DNA of 64,000 nucleotides from Streptomyces pristinaespiralis (lineage in GTDB: Bacteria > Actinomycetota > Actinomycetes > Streptomycetales > Streptomycetaceae): positions 4,402,001 to 4,466,000 of the forward strand of contig NZ_CP011340.1 of the NCBI RefSeq assembly GCF_001278075.1, written 5' to 3'. A program made the position numbers and the translations under genes. Shown in pieces: positions 18,410-27,753 of this stretch. The notes beneath the pieces are model-generated. The model was not told the origin of the DNA and ran no database searches. It saw only the letters and a list, made by a program, of their open reading frames with translations. Within the stretch, counting starts at the first letter, position 1, and every line of letters begins with the position of its first letter.

Positions 18410-20554
18410 CTAGCGGCCGAGCCGGCCACGGACCATGCCGACCATGGCGTTGAGTTCCTCGATGCGCATCCGCTTCGCAGCCACGAAGAAGACGCCGAGC
18501 AGTGCCACGCCACCGACCACGAGCGCGACCACGGATCCCCCCGCGCCGCTTCCGAGTGCCGTCAGAATGCCGTAGGCCACGGCGCCGCCGACCACCGCCG
18601 CGGGGACGGACGCCATGGACAGCCGGGCATACGTCCGCATGACGTGAGCGCCGTCCAGATCGCCACCGAGACGGTTCTTGAGCCTCCGCCAGGCGACGCC
18701 GACACCGACGGCGTAGGCGAGGCCGTAGGAGGCGGCCATGCCGACCACGGCCCACTGGGCGGGAAGCAGCACGTAACAGAGGGCGGAAGCACCGGCGTTG
18801 ACGACGGCGACGATGACCGTGTTGTAGAAGGGCGTCCGGGTGTCCTCGTAGGCGTAGAAGCCGCGCAGCACCACGTACTGCACGGAGTACGGGATGAGGC
18901 CCAGTCCGAAGGCCATGAGGATGAAGCCCATCCCCTTGGCCGCCTCGGTGCCGGTCGAGGCGAAGAGCAGCGTCGACATGGGCAGGCCGAGCGCGAGGAA
19001 CGCGAACGACACGGGAACGATGGCGACGGCCGAGTTGCGAAGGCCCTGCGAGATGTCGTCACGGACGGCACCGGGATCGTTGTCATGGGCCGCGCGGGAG
19101 ATGCGAGGCAGCAGGGCAGCCATGACGGAGACGGTGATGATGGCCTGCGGCATGCCCCAGATCAGCTGGGCGTTGGTGTAGGCGATGAAGCCCGCGCCCT
19201 GCTTGCCGGACGCCTCACCCGCGGCGGTGGCGAGCTGGGTGACGACCAGCACGCCCGCCTGGTTCGCGAGGACGAAGAGCACGGTCCACTTGGCCAGCTT
19301 CACGGTCTTGCCGAGCCCGTGACCCTTCCAGTCGAACCGGGGACGGAAGCGGAAGCCCGTCTCACGCAGGTACGGGATCATCGCCAGCGCCTGGACGACG
19401 AGACCGAGCAGCGTCCCGACGCCCAGCAGCCGGACACCCTCCGGCGGAATCGTCTGCACACCCATCTGGGATTCGGCGGAGGTGCCGTACACCCAGATGA
19501 ACAGCCCGAAGGTGGTGATCATGACGATGTTGTTCAGGACCGGGGTCCACATCATCGCGCCGAACCTGCCACGGGCGTTGAGGATCTGCCCCATGACCAC
19601 GTGGACGCCCATGAAGAAGATCGTGGGCAGGCAGTAGCGGGCGAACGTGACCGCGACGCTGTTGGCCGCCTGATCGCTCGCGATCGTGTCCGACATGAGC
19701 CGGATCAGCAGCGGTGCCGCGAAGACCGCGACCACGACGATCGCGCCGAGCGCCACCATCACCAGCGTCAGCAGACGGTTGGCGTAGGCCTCACCGCCGT
19801 CCTCGTCGTTCTTCATCGCGCGGACCAGCTGCGGGACGAAGACGGAGTTGAGCCCGCCGCCGACCGTGAGGATGTAGATCATCGTCGGCAGCGTGTAGGC
19901 GACGGTGAACGTGTCGCCGAGGAGCGCGGCGCCGAGGGCGGCGGTGATCACGAGACTGCGCACGAAGCCCGTGAGGCGGGAGACCAGGGTTCCGGCCGCC
20001 ATCACGGCACTCGACTTCAGCAGGCCCTGGGCCCGGCCTGCCGGCTTCTTGGGTGCAGGCGGCGCCGGCATCGGTTCAGGAGCGGGCGGCGGAACCGAGG
20101 ACTGCTGGTCCCTGAAGAGGTGAGCGAACGCGTCGGGCTCCGGCTTCTCCTCGCCGGCCCGCGTGACCAGGTCGTCGACCCCGGTGAACTGCGTGGTGCG
20201 CGCGTCGTCACCGTAGGGAAGGTGGCGGGAGGGGCCCTCGGGCTCCGGCGGCGGAGTCTGCGCCCAGATCCGGGGGTCGGGGGCGTACTGCGGCGTGGCG
20301 GGCTGCTGGTAGAGCGGCTGCGGCTCCTCGTAGGTGCCCGGGGGCGGCGGGGGGTGCGCGGAGCGGTCGTAGAGCGCCTCGTTCACCGGGTCCTGGGCGG
20401 AGAGGTCCTGAGCCTGGAAAGGATCGGGGGCGTAGGCGTCCTGGACATAGGGGTCCTGCGCATAGGGGTCGGACGAGGGGTGCTGTGGCGGGAAGGAGCC
20501 TGCCGGGTCACCGCCCGCGCCCTGACCGCGGTCACCGTCGTACGGCGCGTTCAT
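18410..20554 (-). CDS. murJ: Lipid II flippase MurJ (MviN)
   Basis: MurJ moves lipid II across the membrane for peptidoglycan synthesis. Of 714 residues, the first about 175 form a cytoplasmic Pro/Gln/Tyr/Asp-rich extension not found in E. coli MurJ. Then comes the MviN core of about 14 helices, starting SSAVMAAGTLVSRLTGFVRS with the conserved arginines. The tail is short and basic. ATG start with GAGGTGGGG upstream. It lies 45 bp after the DUF6049 gene and 148 bp before the pseudokinase gene, which suggests one envelope operon. Confidence 0.94.
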   Translation of the reverse strand: MNAPYDGDRGQGAGGDPAGSFPPQHPSSDPYAQDPYVQDAYAPDPFQAQDLSAQDPVNEALYDRSAHPPPPPGTYEEPQPLYQQPATPQYAPDPRIWAQTPPPEPEGPSRHLPYGDDARTTQFTGVDDLVTRAGEEKPEPDAFAHLFRDQQSSVPPPAPEPMPAPPAPKKPAGRAQGLLKSSAVMAAGTLVSRLTGFVRSLVITAALGAALLGDTFTVAYTLPTMIYILTVGGGLNSVFVPQLVRAMKNDEDGGEAYANRLLTLVMVALGAIVVVAVFAAPLLIRLMSDTIASDQAANSVAVTFARYCLPTIFFMGVHVVMGQILNARGRFGAMMWTPVLNNIVMITTFGLFIWVYGTSAESQMGVQTIPPEGVRLLGVGTLLGLVVQALAMIPYLRETGFRFRPRFDWKGHGLGKTVKLAKWTVLFVLANQAGVLVVTQLATAAGEASGKQGAGFIAYTNAQLIWGMPQAIITVSVMAALLPRISRAAHDNDPGAVRDDISQGLRNSAVAIVPVSFAFLALGLPMSTLLFASTGTEAAKGMGFILMAFGLGLIPYSVQYVVLRGFYAYEDTRTPFYNTVIVAVVNAGASALCYVLLPAQWAVVGMAASYGLAYAVGVGVAWRRLKNRLGGDLDGAHVMRTYARLSMASVPAAVVGGAVAYGILTALGSGAGGSVVALVVGGVALLGVFFVAAKRMRIEELNAMVGMVRGRLGR

Positions 20555-20599
20555 GACTACCCCACCTCATCGTCCCCGGCCGACCGGCCACGACATCGC

Positions 20600-22936
20600 T
20601 CAACGGTCCACTTTCTCACCAGCGCCGGACGGGTTGCCGCTTTCGGGTCCGGTGTCAGGGGCGAGGTCACTCGGCTGCCCCGGATCCGAGCCGCTGCCGG
20701 CACCCTCTGTTTCGGACGTGTCGGACGTGTCGGACGCCTCGGCCACCGAGGCGTCGGCGGTCTCCGCGGCGGCAGCGCGCTTGCGCTGGGTGTACATCCT
20801 GATGCCCGCGAGGACGAGCAGGAGCACACCGCCGGCGAGGACGAGCATGACGGTCGGAGTGATCTCGGAAACCCTCACTGTGAACGACATCTCGGGGCCG
20901 TACGGAGTGCCGTCCTTCGTGAAGAGCTGCGCGGTCATCTGGACCTGACCGTTGGCATTGGCGGCAGCGGGGAACTTCACCGACTGGCTGTGGCCGCCCT
21001 CGACCTTGATCGGCTGCTCCGCCATGCCCCTGTCCCCGTCGAAGTGGAGACGGTTCGGGTTGTTGGACTTCAGCCTCAGCACAAGGTCGTCGACGCCTTG
21101 GACCAGCTGGTTCTGCACCGTGACCGGGATGGTCGCACTGCGACCCGACAGGGTCACGTCCGACTTCTCGATCAGCTGGACCTCTTCGGTGAGGCTCCGC
21201 AGATAGGACTGGACCTCGTCGCGGTATCCCTGAGCCGCTTCGGGCTTACCACGCCACGCCGTCGACAGCTCACGGTCGATCGCCCTGCCGAAGGGGGCTT
21301 CCACCCGGTCGGCGAAGGTGAGGATGACCTTGAACTTGTCCAGTGTGCTCTGCGTCTCCCTGATGTCCTCGAAGGCCTGGACCGGCAGCTCCTGCCGGCG
21401 CAGCCGGGCAGGGTACTGGGAAGCACTGGGCACCTTGGTGTTCGCCTCGGCGTCCGGTTCGGCGGACGCTGCGGCCACCAGATCCAGCGGCTGTGTCCAG
21501 CGCTTGGGCTCGAGGGCACGCAGGGCGCGGGCCATGGACTGGGCCTGGGCCACCGTGGGCACCCGCTGGGGGGCGACGACGATGCTCCGCTGCTTCTCGG
21601 GGTCCTGCAGCGTGAGGGCCAGCGACTGTGCCAGGAATTTCTGTACCGCGAGCGTGGACTCGCCGGCGTCCGTCATATCGCCCTGGAAGGCGGTCGACAG
21701 GCGGGTGTCGGCGACCACGGCCGTGGTGCCGCCGCCGATGGGACGGGCCGCGGTAGGTGTGTACGACAGGTTGTCCTGGAGGCTGTCGCTCCGCGCGATC
21801 ACCTTGTGTGCGCCGGCCGAGGTGGCCACGTCCACGATCGACGAGTCGATCGCGCCGTCCACGGGCCAGGCGAAGTCGACGGACGGCTTCACGTGGAGAA
21901 TCGTCTCCACTGTGATCTCCGCCACCTGTGTGGCCGGCTGCAGGTGGCTGAGTGAACCGGAGACCGACTTGCCCCGGTGCGCCAGCGAGGCGAGATCCGG
22001 GTCCGCGAAGGGAAGGGCAACGACCTTCTTGCCCTGCACCGCGGCCTCGACGGAGCTCAGCCATCGCTTGGCGACGGCCTGGTTCCTGCCGGCGACCGTG
22101 GAGTCCCCGCTCTTGACCCGGTAGTTCCTTGTCATGGCGTCGACGGTGGCCAGAAGGTCGGGGTCGATGACCCAGGTGACCGGCAGCTCCTTGCCGAGCG
22201 ACACGAGCTGGTCGAGCCGCCCGCCGGGAGCGAGCTCGGCCGCCAGCGCCTCGTCCTCGAAGACGGGGGTCTGCTGTTCGTCCGAGCCGGTCTCCGACGT
22301 GAGATGGGTCGAGGAGATCAACGGCCAGAGATAGGTGAGGCGGGTCTTCTTCTCCACGCCTTCGGGCTGCCAGGGAAGGAAGGTCCGCTCGATACCGAGG
22401 ACACGCTCGAAGGACTGGCTCGAGGTCTGCCCGGTCAGGGACACACCGAGCTCGTACACGCCGCCGTTGTCATCGAGATCGAGTTCGTCGGCGGGCACCG
22501 AGAGCTTGAAGTCGTAGCTGATTCCCGAGGCGAGCTTCGGAAGGTCGACGCTGTACTTGTCGTCCACCGTCGGGCCGTCCACACCGAAGGTGTAGCCGGT
22601 CCTCTCGGCGGCCCGGTCGATGCCCGTCCTGCCGGCCACCTTGGGGCCCACCCGGAGATCGACGTGTGCGCCTGTGATCGTCCGTCGGCCCTCGTTGACC
22701 ACGGTCCCCGAGACCGTGATCGTGTCGTCCTTCCCGGGCGCCTCCGGCGTCACCGTGTCCAGCGACACATCCACGGTCCGGGATCCGGTGGGCTCCGCGG
22801 CCTGCGCCCCGGGTGCCGCCGGGACCCACAGCAACCCGGTCAGAAGTGGCACGCCGGTGATCAGGGAGGCTGTACGACGCAGCCACCGGCGCGCAGGAGA
22901 ACTACGCATCCCCTGGAAGTCTGCCGCCTCGGCCAC
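20600..22936 (-). CDS. DUF6049 secreted membrane-anchored protein
   Basis: A 778-residue envelope protein of unknown function, conserved upstream of mviN in actinobacteria (Rv3909 position). It has a signal peptide (RRWLRRTASLITGVPLLTGL, cleavage likely after AQA). A large external part with beta-sandwich segments follows, and a C-terminal membrane helix (about residue 700-720; TVMLVLAGGVLLLVLAGI) with a basic and acidic cytoplasmic tail. GTG at 22936 (VAEAADFQG) was used; an ATG at 22909 would remove nine residues and still keep the signal peptide. The gene diverges from the CCA-adding enzyme gene by 179 bp. Confidence 0.85.
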   Translation of the reverse strand: MAEAADFQGMRSSPARRWLRRTASLITGVPLLTGLLWVPAAPGAQAAEPTGSRTVDVSLDTVTPEAPGKDDTITVSGTVVNEGRRTITGAHVDLRVGPKVAGRTGIDRAAERTGYTFGVDGPTVDDKYSVDLPKLASGISYDFKLSVPADELDLDDNGGVYELGVSLTGQTSSQSFERVLGIERTFLPWQPEGVEKKTRLTYLWPLISSTHLTSETGSDEQQTPVFEDEALAAELAPGGRLDQLVSLGKELPVTWVIDPDLLATVDAMTRNYRVKSGDSTVAGRNQAVAKRWLSSVEAAVQGKKVVALPFADPDLASLAHRGKSVSGSLSHLQPATQVAEITVETILHVKPSVDFAWPVDGAIDSSIVDVATSAGAHKVIARSDSLQDNLSYTPTAARPIGGGTTAVVADTRLSTAFQGDMTDAGESTLAVQKFLAQSLALTLQDPEKQRSIVVAPQRVPTVAQAQSMARALRALEPKRWTQPLDLVAAASAEPDAEANTKVPSASQYPARLRRQELPVQAFEDIRETQSTLDKFKVILTFADRVEAPFGRAIDRELSTAWRGKPEAAQGYRDEVQSYLRSLTEEVQLIEKSDVTLSGRSATIPVTVQNQLVQGVDDLVLRLKSNNPNRLHFDGDRGMAEQPIKVEGGHSQSVKFPAAANANGQVQMTAQLFTKDGTPYGPEMSFTVRVSEITPTVMLVLAGGVLLLVLAGIRMYTQRKRAAAAETADASVAEASDTSDTSETEGAGSGSDPGQPSDLAPDTGPESGNPSGAGEKVDR

Positions 22937-23115
22937 GCGCTCGCCCGTCCCTCGTCGTCTGCTGTCCTTGGTGGTTCTCTGCTCTTGCGTCCACGCATGG
23001 TAACGAGGACCGCTGTGCTCAAGTGCCGCGGAGTGCCCCACAAGATCGGAACGGACCGGCGGGGCGTCGGAAACAGGGACGACCCGGTCGGCCCGGGCAC
23101 GTACCCTTTTCTGTT

Positions 23116-24582
23116 GTGCCGAACGCCAATGAAGACAACCCCACTGCCCTGAGCCAGGTGCAACACCGCGCGGTGAGTGAACTGCTGCGGGTGTCACCCG
23201 TCGCCGACGACCTGGCGCGCCGTTTCCAGGATGCCGGATTCGGTCTTGCCCTGGTCGGAGGGTCGGTCCGTGACGCGTTGCTCGGTCGGCTCGGCAATGA
23301 CCTCGACTTTACGACGGACGCCCGCCCCGAGGATGTGCTGAAGATCGTCCGGCCGTGGGCGGATTCGGTGTGGGACGTCGGTATCGCCTTCGGCACTGTC
23401 GGTGCCCACAAGGCCGGACGTGTCGGTGACGCGGTTCAGTCCTTCCAGATCGAGGTGACGACCTACCGCTCGGAGGCGTACGACCGGACGTCTCGCAAGC
23501 CGGAGGTGTCCTACGGTGACTCGATCGAGCAGGACCTGGTCCGGCGTGACTTCACGGTCAACGCGATGGCCGTGGCGCTGCCGGCCAAGGAGTTCATCGA
23601 CCCCCACGACGGGCTCAGCGACCTCGCCGCGAAGGTTCTGCGTACGCCCGGCACCCCCGAGGAGTCCTTCTCCGACGACCCGCTGCGGATGATGAGGGCC
23701 GCCCGGTTCGCCGCGCAGCTCGACTTCGAGGTGGCGCCGGAGGTCGTCGCTGCCATGAAGGCCATGGCGGAGCGCATCGAGATCGTTTCCGCCGAGCGGG
23801 TGCGTGACGAGTTCAACAAGCTGCTCCTTTCCGCGCACCCCCGCAAGGGGCTGTCGCTCCTCGTCGACACCGGCCTTGCCGCCCATGTGCTGCCCGAGCT
23901 GCCGGCGCTCCGTCTGGAGAGTGACGAGCACCATCGGCACAAGGACGTCTACGAGCACTCGCTGACCGTGCTGGACCAGGCCATCGCCCTTGAGGAGGAC
24001 GGCCCGGACCTGGTGCTGCGGCTGGCCGCACTGCTTCACGACATCGGTAAGCCCCGGACTCGTCGCTTCGAGCAGGACGGCCGGGTCTCCTTCCATCACC
24101 ACGAGGTGGTGGGCGCGAAGATGACCAAGAAGCGCATGACTGCGCTGAAGTACTCGAACGAGATGGTCAAGGACGTCTCGCGGCTCGTGGAACTGCATCT
24201 GCGTTTCCACGGCTATGGCACTGGTGAGTGGACCGACTCCGCGGTGCGTCGGTATGTACGCGACGCCGGGCCGCTTCTGGACCGCCTGCACAAGCTCACC
24301 CGCTCCGACTGCACCACGCGGAACAAGCGGAAGGCGGGCGCTCTCTCGCGCGCGTACGACGGCCTTGAAGACCGCATCGCAGAGCTCCAGGAGCAGGAGG
24401 AGCTGGATGCCATCAGGCCGGACCTGAACGGCAACGAGATTCAGGAGATCCTGGGCATCGGACCCGGCCCCATGATCGGCAAGGCGTACGCGTTCCTTCT
24501 TGAGCTGCGGCTGGAGAACGGGCCGATGGAGCGCGATGCAGCGGTGTCGGCGCTCAAGGAGTGGTGGGCCAAGCAGGGCTGA
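23116..24582 (+). CDS. cca: CCA tRNA nucleotidyltransferase
   Basis: A 488-residue class II nucleotidyltransferase that adds or repairs the 3' CCA of tRNAs. The catalytic head has LVGGSVRDALLGRLGNDLDF near residue 45-65 and the metal-binding aspartates of the family. RRDFTVNAMA and DPLRMMRAARFAAQL follow. An HD-type domain with LLHDIGKPRTRRF is near residue 310, as usual in actinobacteria. The GTG at 23116 (PNANEDNPTALSQVQHRAVSELL) gives the expected N-terminus; an upstream in-frame ATG is inside the divergent promoter region. The gene ends at a palindromic terminator holding parS 5. Confidence 0.95.
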   Translation: MPNANEDNPTALSQVQHRAVSELLRVSPVADDLARRFQDAGFGLALVGGSVRDALLGRLGNDLDFTTDARPEDVLKIVRPWADSVWDVGIAFGTVGAHKAGRVGDAVQSFQIEVTTYRSEAYDRTSRKPEVSYGDSIEQDLVRRDFTVNAMAVALPAKEFIDPHDGLSDLAAKVLRTPGTPEESFSDDPLRMMRAARFAAQLDFEVAPEVVAAMKAMAERIEIVSAERVRDEFNKLLLSAHPRKGLSLLVDTGLAAHVLPELPALRLESDEHHRHKDVYEHSLTVLDQAIALEEDGPDLVLRLAALLHDIGKPRTRRFEQDGRVSFHHHEVVGAKMTKKRMTALKYSNEMVKDVSRLVELHLRFHGYGTGEWTDSAVRRYVRDAGPLLDRLHKLTRSDCTTRNKRKAGALSRAYDGLEDRIAELQEQEELDAIRPDLNGNEIQEILGIGPGPMIGKAYAFLLELRLENGPMERDAAVSALKEWWAKQG

Positions 24583-24589
24583 GCGTGAA

Positions 24590-24623
24590 ACGGCGCGATG
24601 TTTCACGTGAAACATCGCGCCGT
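24590..24623. terminator. 34-nt perfect palindrome enclosing parS 5; likely terminator
   Basis: Seventeen-nt arms (24590-24606 and 24607-24623) form one uninterrupted palindrome around parS 5, 8 bp after the cca stop. The flanking arms CGGCGCGAT and ATCGCGCCG extend the site well beyond the 14-bp parS, so the RNA could form a stable hairpin. The terminator role is inferred. Confidence 0.65.
24600..24613. other. parS: parS site 5
   Basis: Exact GTTTCACGTGAAAC at the centre of the 34-nt palindrome between the convergent cca and LppU-like genes. Confidence 0.95.
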
Positions 24624-24643
24624 CGACGCCGGCCGAGTGGCTT

Positions 24644-24657
24644 GTTTCACGTGAAAC
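24644..24657. other. parS: parS site 6
   Basis: Exact GTTTCACGTGAAAC, 44 bp centre to centre from parS 5. It also lies inside a longer perfect palindrome (24639-24662, 24 nt), 18 bp from the stop of the convergent gene. Confidence 0.95.
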
Positions 24658-24674
24658 AAGCCCCGTAGGAGCGG

Positions 24675-25217
24675 CTACTTCTTGATCTCGTTCAGGCAGA
24701 GCACGAACGACTTGCCGGAGCTACGCCGACCACCGCTGGTCTGCTCGTAGTAACCCATGTCGGCCTTGCCTTCGCAGATCGTCTGGTCCGTTGTGTCACT
24801 GTGCACGGAGACCACCTTGTAGGCCGCCTCGGCACCGCCGCAGTCGACGACCTGCAGATCCGGGTTGATGTCGTTGCCGCTGTTCTTGAGGCAGTCGCCG
24901 GCCTTGGCCGTGTCGGCGTCGTCGCGGCCCATGAACCAGAACACGGCGAAAGCGATGACGGCCAGAACGCCGACGACTATCTGGAACTTCGTCTTGAGGC
25001 TGAGACCGCCACGCGAAGGCGCGGGGGGCGGCGTCGGTGCCGTGCCCCACTGCTGCGGCTGGGTCTGGCCATAGCCGGGCTGGGGCTGCTGCATGTGCGG
25101 CTGCTGCGGGTAGCCGTAGCCCGGCTGCGGCTGCTGCGGCGGCTGCCCGTAGGGACCCGGTCCCTGCTGCGGCGGCTGCCCGTAGGGACCCGGTCCCTGC
25201 TGCGGCGGATAGGTCAT
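24675..25217 (-). CDS. LppU/SCO3897-type membrane protein
   Basis: A 180-residue single-pass membrane protein of unknown function. The cytoplasmic N-terminus is a Pro/Gln/Gly/Tyr repeat region with two exact copies of QPPQQGPGPYG. One helix (FQIVVGVLAVIAFAVFWFMG, about residues 77-96) follows. The external domain has four cysteines (AGDCLKN, VVDCGGAEA, TICEGKA, FVLCLNE) arranged as in the LppU-like family, probably as two disulfides. The ATG at 25217 follows a GGGGGAATC stretch. The gene is convergent with cca. Confidence 0.8.
   Translation of the reverse strand: MTYPPQQGPGPYGQPPQQGPGPYGQPPQQPQPGYGYPQQPHMQQPQPGYGQTQPQQWGTAPTPPPAPSRGGLSLKTKFQIVVGVLAVIAFAVFWFMGRDDADTAKAGDCLKNSGNDINPDLQVVDCGGAEAAYKVVSVHSDTTDQTICEGKADMGYYEQTSGGRRSSGKSFVLCLNEIKK
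25141..25206. repeat. Exact 33-bp tandem duplication in the Pro/Gln-rich coding region
   Basis: Two identical 33-bp units (25141-25173 and 25174-25206) abut, each encoding QPPQQGPGPYG-type sequence. Because synonymous positions are also identical, the duplication is recent or kept homogeneous by slippage. Confidence 0.9.
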
Positions 25218-25263
25218 GCGGGATTCCCCCTGTGAAAGTGCTCTCGTATTTGACGCGGGCACG

Positions 25264-26532
25264 CTATAGCACCCGAGCGGCATGGCCCCAACGCGCCAGG
25301 CCGGCGGCTGCTGTTGCATAGATCCCCGTCACCAAGAGGACCAGCGGAACCGACCGGCCGTCAGGGGGAAGCATCAGAGCGGCGACGCCCGCCGCGCCGA
25401 CGAAGGCAACATTGAACAGGACGTCGTAGAGGGCGAAGACCCGGCCACGGAAGGCGTCGTCCACGGAGGTCTGCACCACCGTGTCTGTCGCGATCTTCGC
25501 CCCCTGGGTCACGAGCCCGAGCAGGAATGCCGCGACAAGCATCGGACCGGGCCTGAAGGGAAGCGCAAGAGCAGGCACAAGGACCGCGGCGGCCGCCGCG
25601 CAGGCGACCATCCATCCGTACCGGCCGAGCTTTCCGATCCCCCACGGGGTCAGAACGGCCGCCGCGAAGAAGCCGGCACCCGAGGCGGCCAGGGCAAGAC
25701 CCAACAGCGCGAGCCCGGCCGACTCGTCGGTGGACCAGGCGTAGCGGCAGAGCATCAGCACCATCACCGTCAGCGCTCCGTAGCAGAAGCGCATCAGTGT
25801 CATCGCGGCCAACGCATGGGTCGCAGCAGGCCGTTGGTTCAGGTAGCGCAGCCCTTCGAGCAGCCCCCGGGCCGTAGAGGCGATCGCGGCACCCAGACGG
25901 GGCTGGACCACGTCGGGGTCCGGGCCGAGCAGCTCCTTCCCCATCCGCAGTGAGGCCAGGGCCGAGCCGAGGTAGAGAGCCGCTCCCAACAGGACCACCG
26001 CGGCGTCCGAGTCCGAGGCGACGAGCCGCACGAGGAAGGCGAGACCGCCTCCGGCTGTCGCAGCCAGCGTGCCCGCGGTGGGCGAGACGGAGTTGGCCAT
26101 GACGAGGTGCTCGGAATCCACGACGCGCGGCAGCGCCGCGGAGAGCCCGGCCAGAACGAAGCGGTTGACGGCCGTGACCGTCAGGGCGGAGGCGTAGAAG
26201 AGCCAGTCGGGGACGGAAGCCAGGATCAACAGGGCGGTGCAGCAGGCGAGCAGTGCCCGCAGCAGGTTTCCGTAGAGGAAGACCTGGCGGCGTCGCCACC
26301 GGTCGAGCAGCACCCCTGCGAACGGGCCGACCAGGGAATAGGGGAGGAGCAGGACGGCCATGGCGGACGCGATCGCTGTCGGAGAGGTCTGCTGTTCCGG
26401 TGAGAAGACCACATAGGTGGCGAGAGCGACCTGGTAGACGCCGTCGGCCGCCTGTGAGAGCAGGCGCACGGTCAGCAGCCGGCGGAAGTCGGCGAGGCGC
26501 AGGAGTACGCGCAGATCACGTACGACGGGCAT
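25264..26532 (-). CDS. MFS transporter
   Basis: A 422-residue major facilitator protein with about 12 predicted helices, starting MPVVRDLRVLLRLADFRRLL. The loop between helices 2 and 3 (GVLLDRWRRRQVFLYGN) is the MFS motif-A-like sequence D-R-x-x-R-R. The substrate is unknown; the family resembles drug/H+ antiporters. The ATG at 26532 was used; a GTG at 26547 is in frame. No strong ribosome binding site is seen for either. A terminator separates it from ino1, so it needs its own promoter or relies on read-through. Confidence 0.85.
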   Translation of the reverse strand: MPVVRDLRVLLRLADFRRLLTVRLLSQAADGVYQVALATYVVFSPEQQTSPTAIASAMAVLLLPYSLVGPFAGVLLDRWRRRQVFLYGNLLRALLACCTALLILASVPDWLFYASALTVTAVNRFVLAGLSAALPRVVDSEHLVMANSVSPTAGTLAATAGGGLAFLVRLVASDSDAAVVLLGAALYLGSALASLRMGKELLGPDPDVVQPRLGAAIASTARGLLEGLRYLNQRPAATHALAAMTLMRFCYGALTVMVLMLCRYAWSTDESAGLALLGLALAASGAGFFAAAVLTPWGIGKLGRYGWMVACAAAAAVLVPALALPFRPGPMLVAAFLLGLVTQGAKIATDTVVQTSVDDAFRGRVFALYDVLFNVAFVGAAGVAALMLPPDGRSVPLVLLVTGIYATAAAGLARWGHAARVL

Positions 26533-26550
26533 GCGAGCAAGGGTCACACA

Positions 26551-26591
26551 CGCGGAGGGTCCCCGGGCGTACGACCCGGGGACCCTCCGCG
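26551..26591 (-). terminator. Terminator after ino1
   Basis: A perfect 17-bp stem (26551-26567 with 26575-26591) and a 7-nt loop lie 18 bp after the inositol-phosphate synthase stop. Confidence 0.85.
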
Positions 26592-26608
26592 ACAGCAGGT
26601 GGAACTGT

Positions 26609-27691
26609 TTAGCGCTCGACCTCGCCCTGGATGAACTTCTCGACGTTCTCGCGGGCCTCGTCGTCGAAGTACTGCACCGGCGGGGACTTCATGAAGTACG
26701 AGGACGCGGAGAGGATGGGGCCGCCGATGCCCCGGTCCTTGGCGATCTTCGCGGCGCGCACGGCGTCGATGATGACACCCGCCGAGTTCGGGGAGTCCCA
26801 GACCTCGAGCTTGTACTCGAGGTTCAGCGGGACGTCACCGAAGGCACGGCCCTCGAGGCGCACGTAGGCCCACTTGCGGTCGTCCAGCCAGGCCACGTAG
26901 TCCGACGGCCCGATGTGGACGTTCTTCTCGCCCATGTCGCGGTCGGGGATCTGCGAGGTGACGGCCTGCGTCTTCGAGATCTTCTTGGACTCCAGGCGCT
27001 CACGCTCGAGCATGTTCTTGAAGTCCATGTTGCCGCCGACGTTCAGCTGCATCGTGCGGTCCAGGATGACGCCCCGGTCCTCGAAGAGCTTGGCCATCAC
27101 GCGGTGCGTGATGGTGGCGCCGACCTGGGACTTGATGTCGTCGCCGACGATCGGGACACCGGCCTCGGTGAACTTGTCCGCCCACTCCTTGGTGCCGGCG
27201 ATGAAGACCGGGAGAGCGTTGACGAACGCGACCTTGGCGTCGATGGCGCACTGCGCGTAGTACTTCGCAGCGTCCTCGGAACCGACGGGCAGGTAGCAGA
27301 CCAGGACGTCGACCCGCTTGTCCTTGAGGGTCTGGACGATGTCGACCGGCGCCTCGGCGGACTCCTCGATGGTCTCGCGGTAGTACTTGCCGAGACCGTC
27401 GAGCGTGTGGCCACGCTGAACGGTGACGCCGGTGTTCGGCACCTCGCAGATCTTGATGGTGTTGTTCTCGCTGGCGCCGATGGCGTCCGAGAGGTCGAGG
27501 CCGACCTTCTTGGCGTCCACGTCGAAGGCGGCCACGAACTCGACGTCACGGACGTGGTAGTCGCCGAACTGGACGTGCATCAGACCCGGCACCTTGCCGG
27601 CCGGGTCGGCGTCCTTGTAGTACTCGACGCCCTGCACCAGCGAGGCGGCGCAGTTGCCCACGCCGACGATGGCTACGCGAACCGAACCCAT
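26609..27691 (-). CDS. ino1: Inositol-3-phosphate synthase
   Basis: This 360-residue NAD-dependent enzyme converts glucose 6-phosphate to 1D-myo-inositol 3-phosphate, the entry to mycothiol and phosphatidylinositol synthesis in actinobacteria. The NAD motif [20 protein letters not shown] is at residues 6-25. Conserved segments include [27 protein letters not shown] and [14 protein letters not shown] start at 27691. It follows the padR gene at 60 bp on the same strand. Confidence 0.95.
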   Translation of the reverse strand: MGSVRVAIVGVGNCAASLVQGVEYYKDADPAGKVPGLMHVQFGDYHVRDVEFVAAFDVDAKKVGLDLSDAIGASENNTIKICEVPNTGVTVQRGHTLDGLGKYYRETIEESAEAPVDIVQTLKDKRVDVLVCYLPVGSEDAAKYYAQCAIDAKVAFVNALPVFIAGTKEWADKFTEAGVPIVGDDIKSQVGATITHRVMAKLFEDRGVILDRTMQLNVGGNMDFKNMLERERLESKKISKTQAVTSQIPDRDMGEKNVHIGPSDYVAWLDDRKWAYVRLEGRAFGDVPLNLEYKLEVWDSPNSAGVIIDAVRAAKIAKDRGIGGPILSASSYFMKSPPVQYFDDEARENVEKFIQGEVER

Positions 27692-27728
27692 TGGCGGTTG
27701 CTCCCTGTGTGTTCTCTGTGTTCCGGAT

Positions 27729-27753
27729 GAAGCCCTGCGGTGCGCGGGGCTTC
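27729..27753 (-). terminator. Small hairpin at the padR end
   Basis: GAAGCCC pairs with GGGCTTC around a GC-rich loop, overlapping the padR stop codon. With only 7 bp it may attenuate rather than end transcription before ino1. Confidence 0.45.

Noticed and set aside
18644..21955. Very long open frame opposite murJ and the DUF6049 gene
   Set aside because: It is antisense to two clear genes. Such frames are a by-product of G/C-biased third positions, and the translation has no recognisable domain.
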